Assembly (NCBI RefSeq): GCF_020075705.1
Contig: NZ_JAIQUM010000005.1
Location: 79,858 to 143,857 of the forward strand
From: Metabacillus rhizolycopersici
GTDB lineage: Bacteria; Bacillota; Bacilli; Bacillales; Bacillaceae
Direction: 5' to 3'
Length of the DNA: 64,000 bases
Of this stretch, positions 1-9,718 are shown one piece after another. Every line of letters begins with the position of its first letter. Within the stretch, counting starts at the first letter, position 1. Below the pieces are notes generated by a model. The model did no database searches and was not told the DNA's origin. It saw only the letters and a program-made list of their open reading frames with translations. The position numbers and the translations under genes were made by a program.

Positions 1-113
1 TGGATGAACAACAAGCAAAACAATATATTAGAATATCTTTAGGTGAAGAAACAACAATGGAGCAAATTGAATCATTTTCGAAAACCCTTCTAAAAATCGT
101 AGGGGATTTTTAG
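1..113 (+). CDS. nifS: Cysteine desulfurase NifS-type, C-terminal end (partial)
   Basis: Only the last 37 codons are present; the gene begins before the window. The frame reads RISLGEETTMEQIESFSKTL and stops at 111-113, which fits the carboxy terminus of the NifS/IscS family of PLP cysteine desulfurases. In Bacillus the nifS copy beside the NAD repressor supplies sulfur for the Fe-S cluster of quinolinate synthase NadA, so position supports the NAD-biosynthesis paralogue. The family call rests on a short tail plus the neighbour niaR, which starts 67 bp downstream on the same strand. Confidence 0.72.
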   Translation, partial: DEQQAKQYIRISLGEETTMEQIESFSKTLLKIVGDF

Positions 114-180
114 AAATGGACTCAAGATTTAGAGGTAGATTATAGTATAATAAACATTCAAGTTGAAAGGGAGGATATCA

Positions 181-720
181 GTGAAGGCTGAAAAATTATT
201 AGGTGAAGAGCGAAGGAATCACTTGTTAGAATTACTATCTAAAGCAGACAAACCGATTACTGGTGGAGAGCTGGCAAGCACAACAAATGTTAGTAGACAG
301 GTCATTGTACAAGATATTTCTCTTCTAAAGGCTAAAAACTACCCAATTATGGCAACAAGCCAAGGGTATGTGTATTTAAACAAGCAAAATGACCAAACGC
401 AAGTTATCGAACGGATCATCGCCTGCAAGCATGCCCCAGAACTGACGAAAGAAGAACTATCGATCATCGTTGATCATGGGGTTTTTGTAAAAGACGTCAT
501 TGTGGAGCACCCAGTATACGGTGATTTAACTGCTTCGATCATGGTGGGTAATAGAAATGATGTCAATGAATTTATAAAAAAAATAGATCGTAATAATGCC
601 TCCTATTTGTTACAGCTTACAGGAGGACTCCATTTGCATACATTACAAGCGGATTCTCAGGAAAAGTTAGATCGTGTTTGTGAAGAGCTTGATAAATTAG
701 GGATGTTAGTTCAAGACTAA
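181..720 (+). CDS. niaR: NiaR, nicotinate-responsive repressor of NAD biosynthesis
   Basis: A 179-residue transcriptional repressor (YrxA in B. subtilis) that, in this family, binds nicotinic acid and shuts down nadBCA and nifS. An N-terminal winged helix-turn-helix spans about residues 5-60 (SRQVIVQDI is the recognition region). The C-terminal 3H domain spans about 75-170. Candidate metal ligands are H84 (CKHAPE), E92, and H151 and H153 (GGLHLHTL). The start is GTG at 181 because AAAGGGAGG lies 6 nt upstream; a TTG at 163 in the same frame would sit on that ribosome binding site. It follows nifS in tandem and ends at a bidirectional terminator shared with pheA. Confidence 0.93.
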   Translation: MKAEKLLGEERRNHLLELLSKADKPITGGELASTTNVSRQVIVQDISLLKAKNYPIMATSQGYVYLNKQNDQTQVIERIIACKHAPELTKEELSIIVDHGVFVKDVIVEHPVYGDLTASIMVGNRNDVNEFIKKIDRNNASYLLQLTGGLHLHTLQADSQEKLDRVCEELDKLGMLVQD

Positions 721-731
721 TTAAAATATAA

Positions 732-776
732 AAATGAAAACAAGTGACATATAAAAATTGTCACTTGTTTTCATTT
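732..776. terminator. Bidirectional terminator between niaR and pheA
   Basis: A perfect 18-bp inverted repeat (AAATGAAAACAAGTGACA at 732-749 and its complement at 759-776) with a 9-nt loop. A/T-rich flanks allow it to stop both niaR on the plus strand and the pheB-pheA transcript on the minus strand. Confidence 0.85.
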
Positions 777-790
777 AATATGAAATTATT

Positions 791-1678
791 TTATACTCCA
801 TTCCCAATATTCTTCTTTATTGAATAAGCCTCATAAGAACCCAATAGCTTAACACTACAGCCTAAGGCTTCAAGCTCAGCCTTAGCTCCTGGGATGAGGA
901 CATCGTCAAGTTGCATATCAATATCAATAATGAAAAAATAATTACCTAAACCTGTTTTCATTGGTCTTGACTCGATTTTAGATAAATTAAGTTTACGCCA
1001 AGTAAATGCAGATAATACTTGATGAAGAGCCCCTGATTGATCATCAGCTGGTAACGTAATCATCAATGTTGTTTTTTCTTTTTCTGGTGTTAAGTGCGGA
1101 CTTGTATATTCAAGCTTTCTTGATGGATGTAAAATCGCAAAACGTGTATGATTATAGTGATAATCATGGATATTTTCTTTGACAATTTCCAATCCATACT
1201 CTTTAGCAGCAAGTTCATTCGCAATCGCTGCTACTGCCTCATCTGGATGCTGACTAACGTGTCTTGCGGCAGCACCAGTTGAAGTGGCTGTATCATATGG
1301 GATTCCTTTAAAATTTTGATGCAAAAATTTATGACATTGTGCGATAGCATGCGGATGAGAATAAACGCGAGTGATTTTTTCCCAATCGTTCTTTCTTGAA
1401 GGGTGCACCATAAAATGCTGTTCGATTGGTGCCACAATTTCTCCGACTATGTATAATGGTTGTTCGTGTATTAAATAATCAAACGTTAAATTAACCGAAC
1501 CCTCTAGCGCATTCTCCGTAGGTACGACAGCAAAATCTATCTTTCCTTCAGCGACTGCATCAATGCATTGCGGAATCGTCGAATAGGATACCTCTTCCAC
1601 TTCGTTCCCAAAAAAGGATTGTACAGCTAAATGTGTAAATGTTGCTCTTGGTCCTAAAAAACCTATTCTTTTTGTCAA
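791..1678 (-). CDS. pheA: Prephenate dehydratase PheA
   Basis: A 295-residue enzyme that converts prephenate to phenylpyruvate in phenylalanine synthesis. The PDT catalytic domain fills about residues 4-182 and ends with the diagnostic TRF triplet at 178-180. A regulatory ACT domain spans about 203-285, with the phenylalanine-binding motifs GALH (216-219) and ESRP (236-239), so feedback inhibition is expected. Translation appears to start at TTG 1678, with AAGGAG upstream. It lies 14 bp behind pheB and is probably cotranscribed with it. It is monofunctional; no chorismate mutase domain is attached. Confidence 0.95.
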   Translation of the reverse strand: MTKRIGFLGPRATFTHLAVQSFFGNEVEEVSYSTIPQCIDAVAEGKIDFAVVPTENALEGSVNLTFDYLIHEQPLYIVGEIVAPIEQHFMVHPSRKNDWEKITRVYSHPHAIAQCHKFLHQNFKGIPYDTATSTGAAARHVSQHPDEAVAAIANELAAKEYGLEIVKENIHDYHYNHTRFAILHPSRKLEYTSPHLTPEKEKTTLMITLPADDQSGALHQVLSAFTWRKLNLSKIESRPMKTGLGNYFFIIDIDMQLDDVLIPGAKAELEALGCSVKLLGSYEAYSIKKNIGNGV

Positions 1679-1692
1679 CTACTTCCAGCTCC

Positions 1693-2136
1693 TTATGCTC
1701 CTTGACCTAATATTTCTACCTTATCAACAAATTCCAACCTTCTTAACTCGGCCATCAACAGATTAATATCCTCGGTCATACCGTTCGTATTAAGAGAGAG
1801 TGTGACATTTGCACGACCTTGGATTGGAATTGTTTGGTGTATTGTTAAGATGTTACAACCAGCATTCGCTACTACTGCTAACAAGTCAGATAAAGTTCCG
1901 CTACGATCTTCGAGATGAAAAAATAATGTAATTAGCTTTTCTTTTACGATTGTGTGAAAAGGAAATACTGCATCACGATATTTATAAAAAGCACTTCGAC
2001 TCATATCAACACGTTGAACTGCCTCCGCAACAGAATCAACCTTACCTCTCTCAATGAGCATCTTCACTTCAAGTGTTTTCTTCATCACTTCTGGTAAAAT
2101 ATCCTCGCGAACTAAAAAAAACGTTTCATCCTTCAT
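1693..2136 (-). CDS. pheB: PheB, ACT-domain protein
   Basis: A 147-residue protein of the PheB/UPF0735 family. Residues 1-60 hold a short helical, helix-turn-helix-like segment ([13 protein letters not shown]), and residues 70-145 form an ACT domain ([16 protein letters not shown]), the amino-acid-sensing fold. Although historically linked to phenylalanine synthesis or chorismate mutase, no catalytic residues can be seen and the biochemical role of the family is unsettled; a regulatory role is my inference. Start ATG at 2136 is preceded by GGGAGGG. It is the first gene of pheB-pheA, with about 185 bp of A/T-rich promoter DNA upstream. Confidence 0.9.
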   Translation of the reverse strand: MKDETFFLVREDILPEVMKKTLEVKMLIERGKVDSVAEAVQRVDMSRSAFYKYRDAVFPFHTIVKEKLITLFFHLEDRSGTLSDLLAVVANAGCNILTIHQTIPIQGRANVTLSLNTNGMTEDINLLMAELRRLEFVDKVEILGQGA

Positions 2137-2323
2137 ATCTTCTCCCTCCCATCTTTTAACTCATTGTAGATAATTTATCATAATATTGGCTGAATTTCTT
2201 CTCTTTTCTTGAGAAAAAAGAGTTTTCAGACAAAATTATGTCGAATATTGATTTTTTAAAATAAAATGGAAACTAATCAATCGAAAAACTTCAATAGTTA
2301 CAAAATTAAATTTCGCTTTTCTT

Positions 2324-2354
2324 ATAAAAAAAAGAGAGCTCATTAATAGCTCTC
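2324..2354 (-). terminator. obgE terminator
   Basis: On the minus strand a GAGAGCT / AGCTCTC 7-bp stem is followed by eight T residues. It lies about 45 bp past the obgE stop codon and closes spo0B-obgE. Confidence 0.8.
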
Positions 2355-2396
2355 ACAAATTAGGCTAGCAAAACGCTCACGGCTGGAGGCTTCACA

Positions 2397-3680
2397 TTAT
2401 TCAACAAATTCAAATTCATACTCGAGTAATTTAACGATATCCCCGTCTTTTGCTCCTCTTTCACGTAGCGCCTCGTCTACACCTAAGCCGCGAAGTTGTC
2501 TCGCAAAACGTCTAATCGATTCCTCACGTGAGAAGTCTGTCATCTTAAAGAGCTTCTCGATTTTTTCTCCTGTAAGAATATAAGATCCTTCATCATCACG
2601 AGTAATAGAGAAGTTCGGCTCTTCCTTCTTAAATTCATACATAACTCGATGTTCTGCAGGTTCTTCTTCAAATAATGGAAACTCTGGCGTGTGCTCCATT
2701 ACATCCGCAATTTCAAATAACAACTCACGAACTCCAGTACGAGTTATAGCGGAAATCGGAAAAATTTTCACATCATCTTCAAGTTTTTCCTTAAATTCTG
2801 CTAAGTTACCTTCCGAATCCGGCATGTCCATTTTACTTGCAACAATAATTTGCGGTCTTTCCGTTAAACGCAAATTATATTCCTTTAATTCTGCATTGAT
2901 CGTTTTGTAGTCCTCATATGGGTCTCTACCTTCTAGACCTGACATATCAATCACATGAACGATGACACGTGTTCTTTCAATGTGTCTAAGAAATTGATGA
3001 CCCAATCCAACACCTTGGTGTGCGCCTTCAATTAGTCCTGGAAGGTCGGCCATGACAAAGCTTCTTCCGTCATCTGTTTCAACCATACCTAAATTTGGTA
3101 CAAGAGTTGTAAAGTGGTATTCAGCAATTTTGGGTTTTGCAGAAGAGACCACAGATAATAGCGTTGATTTTCCAACACTCGGAAATCCAACTAATCCGAC
3201 GTCAGCTAATACCTTTAACTCTAAAACAACATTACGCTCGATACCCGGTTCACCGTTCTCAGAAAGCTCCGGAGCTGGATTTGCTGGTGTCGCAAATCTT
3301 GAGTTACCTCGACCACCACGTCCGCCTTGTGCAATCACAGCTTGTTGTCCATGCTCAGTTAAATCAGCAATAATTTGACCTGTTTCTTCATCTGATACAA
3401 CTGTCCCAGGTGGAACCTTTACAATCATCGGCTGAGCATTTTTACCGTGTTGGTTTTTAGACATACCGTGTTCCCCGCGGGGAGCTTTAAAATGTCGTTT
3501 GTACCGGAAATCCATTAAGGTCCTTAAGCCTTCCTCAACTTCGAAAATGACATTCGCACCATTTCCACCATCACCCCCAGCTGGACCTCCCTTCGGTACA
3601 TATTTTTCGCGACGGAACGCAACCATACCGTTCCCGCCATCGCCACCTTTTACATAAACTTTGACCTGATCGACAAACAT
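2397..3680 (-). CDS. obgE: GTPase Obg
   Basis: A 427-residue Obg-family GTPase associated with the large ribosomal subunit; in Bacillus it is essential and needed for sporulation and the general stress response. The glycine-rich Obg domain covers about 1-158. The G domain has G1 GFPSVGKS (165-172), switch TTL (191-193), G3 DLPG (212-215) and an SKMD variant of the NKxD motif (282-285). A C-terminal OCT domain covers about 350-427. The start is ATG at 3680 behind GGAGGAAGACAG. It is 15 bp downstream of spo0B, the standard Bacillus pair. Confidence 0.97.
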   Translation of the reverse strand: MFVDQVKVYVKGGDGGNGMVAFRREKYVPKGGPAGGDGGNGANVIFEVEEGLRTLMDFRYKRHFKAPRGEHGMSKNQHGKNAQPMIVKVPPGTVVSDEETGQIIADLTEHGQQAVIAQGGRGGRGNSRFATPANPAPELSENGEPGIERNVVLELKVLADVGLVGFPSVGKSTLLSVVSSAKPKIAEYHFTTLVPNLGMVETDDGRSFVMADLPGLIEGAHQGVGLGHQFLRHIERTRVIVHVIDMSGLEGRDPYEDYKTINAELKEYNLRLTERPQIIVASKMDMPDSEGNLAEFKEKLEDDVKIFPISAITRTGVRELLFEIADVMEHTPEFPLFEEEPAEHRVMYEFKKEEPNFSITRDDEGSYILTGEKIEKLFKMTDFSREESIRRFARQLRGLGVDEALRERGAKDGDIVKLLEYEFEFVE

Positions 3681-3695
3681 CTGTCTTCCTCCGTT

Positions 3696-4244
3696 CTAAA
3701 TGCCAAGTGAAATAACTGACGTTAATTCATATGTATCTACATGAAATTCATGTACAACCAATTGAGAATGATTAACAGCTTTTAACCAATCTATTAGTTG
3801 ATCTTTATCTTTTATTATGCCATTAAAGTCAAAAAAGAAACGGACTTCTCCTTCTGTACCTACATTAATCGTAATATTTAAATGGTTTTCACTACCAAAT
3901 TCAACTGCACTATCTAGTATATCCAAAAAGCTTTTACTCCAGTTTGTCACTGTAGTGTCATACGCTTCTAAAGACTGAACATTCCCTAAAACTTCGTACT
4001 CTAATCCAAAATGGTGGTTACTCCAATTAAATGTCATAAGATAACTAGCAAAGGATGGCATTTTCAAATTACTAAGTTTTGATTCTTGTTGTGCCTCAAT
4101 TATGATTTCTTCTATAATTTCGTTCACACGATCATATTTTTGTAAAGAAAGATTTCCCTTAACTAATTGTAGTTTGTTCATCCAGTCGTGACGTGAATGA
4201 CTTAATATATCGATAATATTCCATTCGTTCATTTTATTTTTCAT
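3696..4244 (-). CDS. spo0B: Sporulation phosphotransferase Spo0B
   Basis: A 182-residue protein of the sporulation phosphorelay that takes phosphate from Spo0F and passes it to Spo0A. The N-terminal helical hairpin carries HSRHDWMNKLQLVKG, with H19 as the expected phosphorylated histidine; KYDRVNEIIEE and LSNLKMP follow as in B. subtilis Spo0B. The degenerate GHKL-like C-terminal half lacks kinase motifs, as expected, because Spo0B is a phosphotransferase rather than a kinase. The start is ATG at 4244 with AGGAG 10 nt upstream; it is slightly shorter than the 192-residue B. subtilis protein. It is followed closely by obgE. Confidence 0.95.
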   Translation of the reverse strand: MKNKMNEWNIIDILSHSRHDWMNKLQLVKGNLSLQKYDRVNEIIEEIIIEAQQESKLSNLKMPSFASYLMTFNWSNHHFGLEYEVLGNVQSLEAYDTTVTNWSKSFLDILDSAVEFGSENHLNITINVGTEGEVRFFFDFNGIIKDKDQLIDWLKAVNHSQLVVHEFHVDTYELTSVISLGI

Positions 4245-4675
4245 TCTGATTTATTCTCCTATTTTCGATAAAAATTATTTTCATAAGGAGTTATACAAAA
4301 TTAAGCTGTAATATGAATTATAACAAACATTAGGTTAGAACATAAGGGCAATTCTTAAAATAACGAAAATAGGAGTACGCGCTGTAGTTTGTCATAAGCT
4401 AAATATGTCTTATAGTTCAAAAATCACATTTATAGTCCGGAATTAGCTGATTTTCACAGAAAACATCAATTGATTGACCATTTTGCAAATAGAGCTAGAT
4501 TGTGTCGTTACCGCACTATCCATTTACAAAGTGGTCAACTTATAACCTTCCATGCACATTTCCTATCCTAATTTATTGTTAGATGCCAAAGTGCTTATTT
4601 ACAATACAAATTTTTCATTTGCCCTAGACATAAAAAAACTCTAACCTAAGATAGGCTAGAGTTTTCCACATGAAC
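4245..4675. other. Intergenic region spo0B-rpmA
   Basis: About 430 bp without a convincing gene. It holds the presumed spo0B promoter, the rpmA terminator (4632-4662) and an imperfect 17-bp inverted repeat (4474-4490 with 4522-4538, 15 of 17 positions paired). Confidence 0.7.
4632..4662 (-). terminator. rpmA terminator
   Basis: Minus-strand hairpin ACTCTAGCC / GGTTAGAGT with a short loop, followed by seven T residues. It lies 14 bp past the rpmA stop and ends the rplU-prp-rpmA transcript. Confidence 0.85.
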
Positions 4676-5318
<643 letters not shown>

Positions 5319-5329
5319 TTCAAATCGCC

Positions 5330-5638
5330 TTACGCGTTGATTTTGTCGATTACAACTTTAGTGTATGGCTGACGGTGACCTTGTTTTTTACGGTAGTTTT
5401 TCTTAGCTTTATATTTGAAGACAGTGATTTTCTTTTGACGACCGTGTTTTTCAACTTTACCAGTAACAGTCGCACCGTCAACAGTTGGGCTACCAACTTT
5501 AACGTTGTCTCCACCTACAAATAAAACTTTGTCAAACGTAACAGTTTCACCTTGCTCAGTACCAAGCTTCTCGATATAGATCACTTGACCTTCTTCAACT
5601 TTAATTTGTTTTCCACCAGTTTCAATAATTGCGTACAT
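5330..5638 (-). CDS. rplU: Ribosomal protein bL21
   Basis: A 102-residue L21 of the 50S subunit that binds 23S rRNA. It begins [18 protein letters not shown] and ends in a basic segment ([20 protein letters not shown]), both diagnostic for the family. The start is ATG at 5638; the in-frame upstream GTG is part of the AGGAGGTG ribosome binding site. It is the first gene of rplU-prp-rpmA. A sigma-A promoter lies about 115-145 bp upstream, and the intervening leader probably mediates autoregulation. Confidence 0.97.
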   Translation of the reverse strand: MYAIIETGGKQIKVEEGQVIYIEKLGTEQGETVTFDKVLFVGGDNVKVGSPTVDGATVTGKVEKHGRQKKITVFKYKAKKNYRKKQGHRQPYTKVVIDKINA

Positions 5639-5748
5639 TCCTTGCACCTCCTATAAACTCAGACTCGCCAAAACTAGGTGAATGAAAATCATTACTTTTA
5701 AACCTTATTTTGAGCGGTTGTAGCACGGGTGCGCTACAAATCATAACA
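5639..5748 (-). promoter_or_regulatory. Probable L21 ribosomal-protein leader
   Basis: The leader between the predicted transcription start (about 5748) and rplU begins with a TTGTAGC / GCTACAA stem (5718-5724 with 5733-5739) and ends in a conserved-looking CGAGTCTGAGTTTATA next to the ribosome binding site. Firmicute rplU genes are known to carry an L21 leader RNA in this place. I assign it by position and hairpin, without a covariance-model match. Confidence 0.5.
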
Positions 5749-5754
5749 TTAAAC

Positions 5755-5783
5755 ATAATAACAAAAAACAATCAATTATGCAA
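5755..5783 (-). promoter_or_regulatory. Sigma-A promoter of rplU-prp-rpmA
   Basis: Reading the minus strand: -35 TTGCAT (5778-5783), a 17-bp spacer, -10 TATTAT (5755-5760). Transcription would start near 5748. Confidence 0.6.
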
Positions 5784-5821
5784 CTATAATTTTATTAGTA
5801 TACAACGCGGTATCCCTTAGA

Positions 5822-5906
5822 TTTTAAGGTCAGTTATTCGCAACCTATTCTTTGTTATCACCTGAATATTTTAGGTTGTGATTTTACTGCCCATTAAGAA
5901 TGAGAT
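5822..5906 (+). repeat. Diverged copy of the palindromic element seen at 42.86 kb
   Basis: This stretch aligns along about 85 bp with 42921-43006: both have a CAGTTAT block, CAACCT, CTTTGT, TATCAC and then ATT-ACTGCCC-TTAA in the same order. Here the inner arms CAACCTA / TAGGTTG pair perfectly. It starts 16 bp past the rng stop codon and may also act as the rng 3' structure. Confidence 0.6.
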
Positions 5907-5921
5907 ATACGAAAATCAAGC

Positions 5922-7376
5922 TCATTTCAATCTCTTCATAATAAGATCCACATCTCCAATATGTCTGATACGATAACTAGGTAAAGTACTATCTAACTCT
6001 GAACAGATTACTTTAAATTTTAATGCAGCTTCAAGCTGCTTCAAATGATCTTCATTTATGCCTTTCAATAGTTCAATAACATCTGCTGTCGCTTCAACCC
6101 AAATCGCTTCTTCATCCATGTATTGATGCTCCCATAGCTCTCGTTCTAGCTTATATGCAATCGCCTCAGGTGTTGGAATTCGCCCAGTACCCTGACAAGT
6201 TGGACAACGATCTGTTATGCTTGCTTCAAGTGATTGGCGAACTTTTTTTCTCGTAATTTGTAAAATATTTAACTCTGTAAAACCAATAACCTTATGTTGA
6301 ACCCGGTCTTTCTTCATCTCAGTCATAATCGTATCAACGACAGTTTTCTGATCTTCTTTATGCTTCATATCGATAAAATCAATTAAAACGATGCCACTTA
6401 TATTTCTTAAGCGGATTTGTTTTGCGATTTCGATTGCTGCGAGCTTGTTTGTTTTAAGGACTGTATCACGCATCGATAATTTACCAGAAAATTTCCCTGT
6501 ATTTATATCAATAATCGTCAGCGCTTCCGTTTGTTCAATCACAATATAGGAGCCATTCTTTAACCAAACAATTTGTTTTAATAACTTGTCAATTTCTGTT
6601 TCAATCTTATAGGTAGAGAAAATCGCTTCCTTTTTATCATGATAAATAATCGTTGAGCTTGGAAATTGCTGTTTTAGCTTCTGAACGCGCACAAATTGAT
6701 CACAAATGATCGTATCTTCAGCATGGATCGCAAGCTCATTCACGATCCGATCAACAAAACTCTTTGCTTCAAATACACATACAGGCTTTTTACGACTAAT
6801 GGTTGGCAAGGTTTGAAACTGCTGCTTTAGTCTTCTGTATTCCTTACTCAACTCATCCTTCGATTGATTCCTGCTCGCTGTACGAAAAAGAAGCCCCTCT
6901 TTGTCTTCTCGGAGCTCATGAGCTATTTGCAATAATCTATTTCTCTCATCCTCATCTGACAGTTTTTTCGATACAGCCACATAATCACCATATGGCATAT
7001 AGACTAAGTGATTACCGCCGAATTCGATATTTGTCGTAAGCTTGGGTCCCTTTTGATCTGTCCCCTCCTTCACCACCTGAACGAGCAGTTGCTCCCCTTC
7101 TCTGACATAATGTGATATCGATGATAATGTATCAGAATTTTCACCCAGCTGATATGAAATTAAATCATTTCTGTGAATATATCCATTTTGCCTTAATCCG
7201 ATATCAACAAAAGCAGCTTGCATCCCTGGCAGCACCTTTTCTACCCTACCAATATATATATTCCCAATCACTTCATCTTCAAATGAATACGTTTGATGTA
7301 TTTCACAAAGTTGGTCATGCTCAAGAACAGCACATCGCACTTCCTTTGTTTTTTCATTTATTATTAGTTTACGCAC
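5922..7376 (-). CDS. rng: Ribonuclease G/E family endoribonuclease
   Basis: A 484-residue RNase E/G-family enzyme that cleaves single-stranded RNA, in this size class usually called RNase G. An S1 RNA-binding domain covers about 35-120 (GNIYIGRVEKVLPGMQAAFV). The catalytic DNase I-like region has D290 in IIDINTG and D333 in LIDFIDM, the expected Mg-binding pair. CPTC at 391-394 is the Zn-link that holds the dimer together. The start is GTG at 7376 behind AAGGAG. The family is absent from B. subtilis 168 but common at this position, beside rplU, in other Bacillaceae. Confidence 0.93.
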   Translation of the reverse strand: MRKLIINEKTKEVRCAVLEHDQLCEIHQTYSFEDEVIGNIYIGRVEKVLPGMQAAFVDIGLRQNGYIHRNDLISYQLGENSDTLSSISHYVREGEQLLVQVVKEGTDQKGPKLTTNIEFGGNHLVYMPYGDYVAVSKKLSDEDERNRLLQIAHELREDKEGLLFRTASRNQSKDELSKEYRRLKQQFQTLPTISRKKPVCVFEAKSFVDRIVNELAIHAEDTIICDQFVRVQKLKQQFPSSTIIYHDKKEAIFSTYKIETEIDKLLKQIVWLKNGSYIVIEQTEALTIIDINTGKFSGKLSMRDTVLKTNKLAAIEIAKQIRLRNISGIVLIDFIDMKHKEDQKTVVDTIMTEMKKDRVQHKVIGFTELNILQITRKKVRQSLEASITDRCPTCQGTGRIPTPEAIAYKLERELWEHQYMDEEAIWVEATADVIELLKGINEDHLKQLEAALKFKVICSELDSTLPSYRIRHIGDVDLIMKRLK

Positions 7377-7509
7377 TTTCTTTCTCCTTTTTCTCTAGCA
7401 AAGAAACAAGCTTCAGACGACTTGCATGTTCACTTAACATTTAGTTTTAATTGCGATATTTTTGTTTACTATAACACAAAAATATCATTAGCTCGAAATG
7501 GCGCAGTTG

Positions 7510-8376
7510 TCAATATGCGTATAGTAAGTCTCCTACTTTTGAATCAGTTAACTTATTAGCAAAATAAGCATGAAGTAATTCATTTTCATCCATCTCAGAT
7601 ACCTTTGCACCGTTTCGTTCCACGATGATTAAATGCTTACACCCTCTTTGAAATTGCAGCAAAACATTGTATACCAACTCAGATTCATCAACGACAATAG
7701 GCTTTAATTGATAAATCATTTCTCGCTTCCCATAATAACGCTCCATTAAAAATCGCAAACAACCATACATTCGATTTTTATATTCATGATATAAACTGTA
7801 AATAAGAAACATGATAATGATCAACAGATTCATGAGATTCGGTGAAAAAAACAGGGAAATCACTGCATAAAGCAATAAGAAAATGATTGATGTAGCAATC
7901 ATATAATAATGCGCTTTCTTATACGGAAAATATTTCGAGAAAAGAATAAACAAGAGCTTCCCTCCATCTAATGGCCAAACAGGTAATAAATTAAAAAGGA
8001 GAATGGATACATTATAAAAAGTGAACAATTGATAATCAGCACTACCAATGACATTTGTAATGAGCAGTACATACGCTCCACCTTGAAGCCAAAGGTGCTG
8101 TACAGGACCAGATACCATTACAATTAGCTCTTGCTTTAAAGAACGATTTCCATATTCATCAACCTCAGCTACCCCGCCAAAAGGAAGAAGCATGATCGAT
8201 TTAATTCTCCAAGAAAAAAAATGAGCACTCATTGCATGGCCCATTTCATGTACAAATACAATCAACAATAACAATAATACCGTTTTGAAATTTGCCGTAA
8301 TGACACTAATGCCAATTATTACCCATAATAATGGATGAATGTGGATTTTCTGCAACAGTGTTAAATAATTATTCAA
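7510..8376 (-). CDS. spoIVFB: Intramembrane metalloprotease SpoIVFB
   Basis: A 288-residue site-2-type protease that cleaves pro-sigma-K in the mother cell during sporulation. The Zn site is complete and has the B. subtilis numbering: H43, E44 and H47 in VHEMGHAM, and D137 in PLDGGKL. Five or six hydrophobic helices fill about 1-195, and the last 75 residues form a CBS-like domain that senses ATP in the family. It overlaps spoIVFA by 8 bp, so translation is coupled to that of its inhibitor and scaffold. It acts in the outer forespore membrane. Confidence 0.95.
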   Translation of the reverse strand: MNNYLTLLQKIHIHPLLWVIIGISVITANFKTVLLLLLIVFVHEMGHAMSAHFFSWRIKSIMLLPFGGVAEVDEYGNRSLKQELIVMVSGPVQHLWLQGGAYVLLITNVIGSADYQLFTFYNVSILLFNLLPVWPLDGGKLLFILFSKYFPYKKAHYYMIATSIIFLLLYAVISLFFSPNLMNLLIIIMFLIYSLYHEYKNRMYGCLRFLMERYYGKREMIYQLKPIVVDESELVYNVLLQFQRGCKHLIIVERNGAKVSEMDENELLHAYFANKLTDSKVGDLLYAY

Positions 8377-9154
8377 ATTGTATCACCTGATTCGGGTCGA
8401 TAAAATCATCACCCTTTTTAATGGCGAAATAATAGGTTCCTTTTTGTTTCTCATTTAATTTTGTTTTCCCTAACTCCTTTCCTTTTTCAACAAAATCATA
8501 GAGAGCAACTTCAACCTTCTCTAAATTCCCATACCACGATTCAGTTCCATCCCCATGCTGGAGAACAATCGTTAGTCCTGTTTCACTTTTTTCACCTACA
8601 TCAATAATAATTCCTTCGTTCATCGCTTCAACAGAAGGCAGATCTGTTTCTACCATAATTCCTTGGCCATTATCCTCAAATGTTTCTAGCACTCTCCCAG
8701 TAGCAGGTACAGCTAGCTGGGCGGTTTGCGTTCCATTTCCATCTTCAATATTTTTATTCATTTTCGGATTAAAAAGAGCTAACGGCTCACCAAACTGGTC
8801 TCGATACCAATCGGAAACGGCAGCAAACTGAAATTCCTCTTCAAGTGAATAAGTGATCGCAGATTTAGCTTGATCAAACATAGGTGCACCGTTTTTAAAC
8901 ATAATCGCAGTGACCAAAACTACTACTGCTGACAATAATAGTTTAAACATAAATACTTCTGTACGAAAAAGCGGATGCTCTCCTTTTCCATTATCAGGCC
9001 CCCCTTCAAATGTTGGTGGAGAATAAACGCCATATTTCTCTTCATCGCTTAAAAATAACGATGTCCGGTTTGACATTTCATTGTCATTTGACAAACCTTT
9101 TTCGCGCTTTCTTTTTGCGATTCGTTTTCTTATTTCATCCGCTCGATGACTCAT
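8369..9154 (-). CDS. spoIVFA: SpoIVFA, regulator and scaffold of SpoIVFB
   Basis: A 261-residue membrane protein that holds SpoIVFB inactive until signals arrive from the forespore. It has a charged N terminus (MSHRADEIRKRIAKRKREKG), one transmembrane helix at about 66-86, and a C-terminal LytM/M23-like domain at about 150-261 without an obvious HxH zinc motif, so it is non-catalytic. The start is placed at ATG 9154, by similarity to Bacillus SpoIVFA; ATG 9160 is possible. A TTG at 9184 is excluded because it lies in the -10 element of the sigma-E promoter. It overlaps spoIVFB by 8 bp. Confidence 0.9.
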   Translation of the reverse strand: MSHRADEIRKRIAKRKREKGLSNDNEMSNRTSLFLSDEEKYGVYSPPTFEGGPDNGKGEHPLFRTEVFMFKLLLSAVVVLVTAIMFKNGAPMFDQAKSAITYSLEEEFQFAAVSDWYRDQFGEPLALFNPKMNKNIEDGNGTQTAQLAVPATGRVLETFEDNGQGIMVETDLPSVEAMNEGIIIDVGEKSETGLTIVLQHGDGTESWYGNLEKVEVALYDFVEKGKELGKTKLNEKQKGTYYFAIKKGDDFIDPNQVIQFE

Positions 9155-9183
9155 CTCCATCAATCCCTTTGCTAGTTTGTACA

Positions 9184-9212
9184 AGTTTATGCCTTGTCCC
9201 CTGGGGATATGA
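9184..9212 (-). promoter_or_regulatory. Sigma-E promoter of spoIVFA-spoIVFB
   Basis: Minus strand: -35 TCATATC (9206-9212), a 14-bp spacer, -10 CATAAACT (9184-9191). This matches the Bacillus sigma-E consensus (KMATATT, 14-15 bp, CATACAHT) with one mismatch in each box. The spoIVF operon is a known sigma-E target in B. subtilis. Confidence 0.7.
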
Positions 9213-9422
9213 TCAAATTTTTATTTACGAGTTGATAAAGAAAAGCTTACTTTATTCTTCGCCGGCAGTTCTCCACCTATCTTCATTTTCCCTCTCTTCA
9301 ATCTTAAAATTAGAGGTTTACTCGCCGGTAAAAATGGCATAATAGTGTTATGACATTCCATTCATTTGCTTCTAGAAATTACTTTAAGCCAAGATACTTT
9401 TCTAACGAACAAGAACTAGAAC

Positions 9423-9582
9423 AAAAGCGCAAGCGCCATAATCAGCCTCGAGCAAATAAGACGATCAGGAATAGAAGATGTTTTTTACCTTCAATTCCTG
9501 ATTGGCTTAGACGCTAGAGGGACTGGATGCTTGCGCTAGATGTCGTGCGCTTAGCCGGAATTCAAGAATTCTCCAGTTTCCT
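9423..9582 (+). repeat. Modular hairpin repeat, long form (copy 1)
   Basis: Starts with AAAAGCGCAAGCGCC, has an inner hairpin (CGATCAGGAATAGAAG / CTTCAATTCCTGATTG), a right arm GCTTGCGCT and a tail with TGTCGTGCGCTTA. The tail is diverged from the other copies; where they have a DnaA-box-like sequence this one reads TTAGCCGGA. Confidence 0.85.
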
Positions 9583-9587
9583 ATAAC

Positions 9588-9654
9588 ACAAAAAGACTAA
9601 TGAAAGAAATTCGGTATTTCTTAAAGAAACATCGAATTTCAAACACTAGTCTTA
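9588..9654 (-). terminator. minD terminator
   Basis: A long imperfect minus-strand hairpin with outer arms AAGACTAGTG / CATTAGTCTT and an inner pairing of GAAATTCG with CGAATTTC, followed by TTTTTGTG. It lies about 65 bp past the minD stop. Confidence 0.7.
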
Positions 9655-9718
9655 AAGAAAAGACATCTGTTCCGCACAGCAAATGTCAATTCTATTAATC
9701 TTTTAATTTCATTAAAAA

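Larger units (their letters stand above)
9213..9718. other. Intergenic region spoIVFA-minD
   Basis: About 500 bp without a gene. It contains one long-form copy of the modular repeat (9423-9582) and the minD terminator (9588-9654). I see nothing else I can assign. Confidence 0.7.

Noticed and set aside
1231..1437. A 68-codon minus-strand frame within pheA
   Set aside because: Alternate-frame shadow of prephenate dehydratase.
3052..3378. A 108-codon plus-strand frame opposite obgE
   Set aside because: Shadow of the Obg GTPase domain; the minus-strand product is fully conserved.
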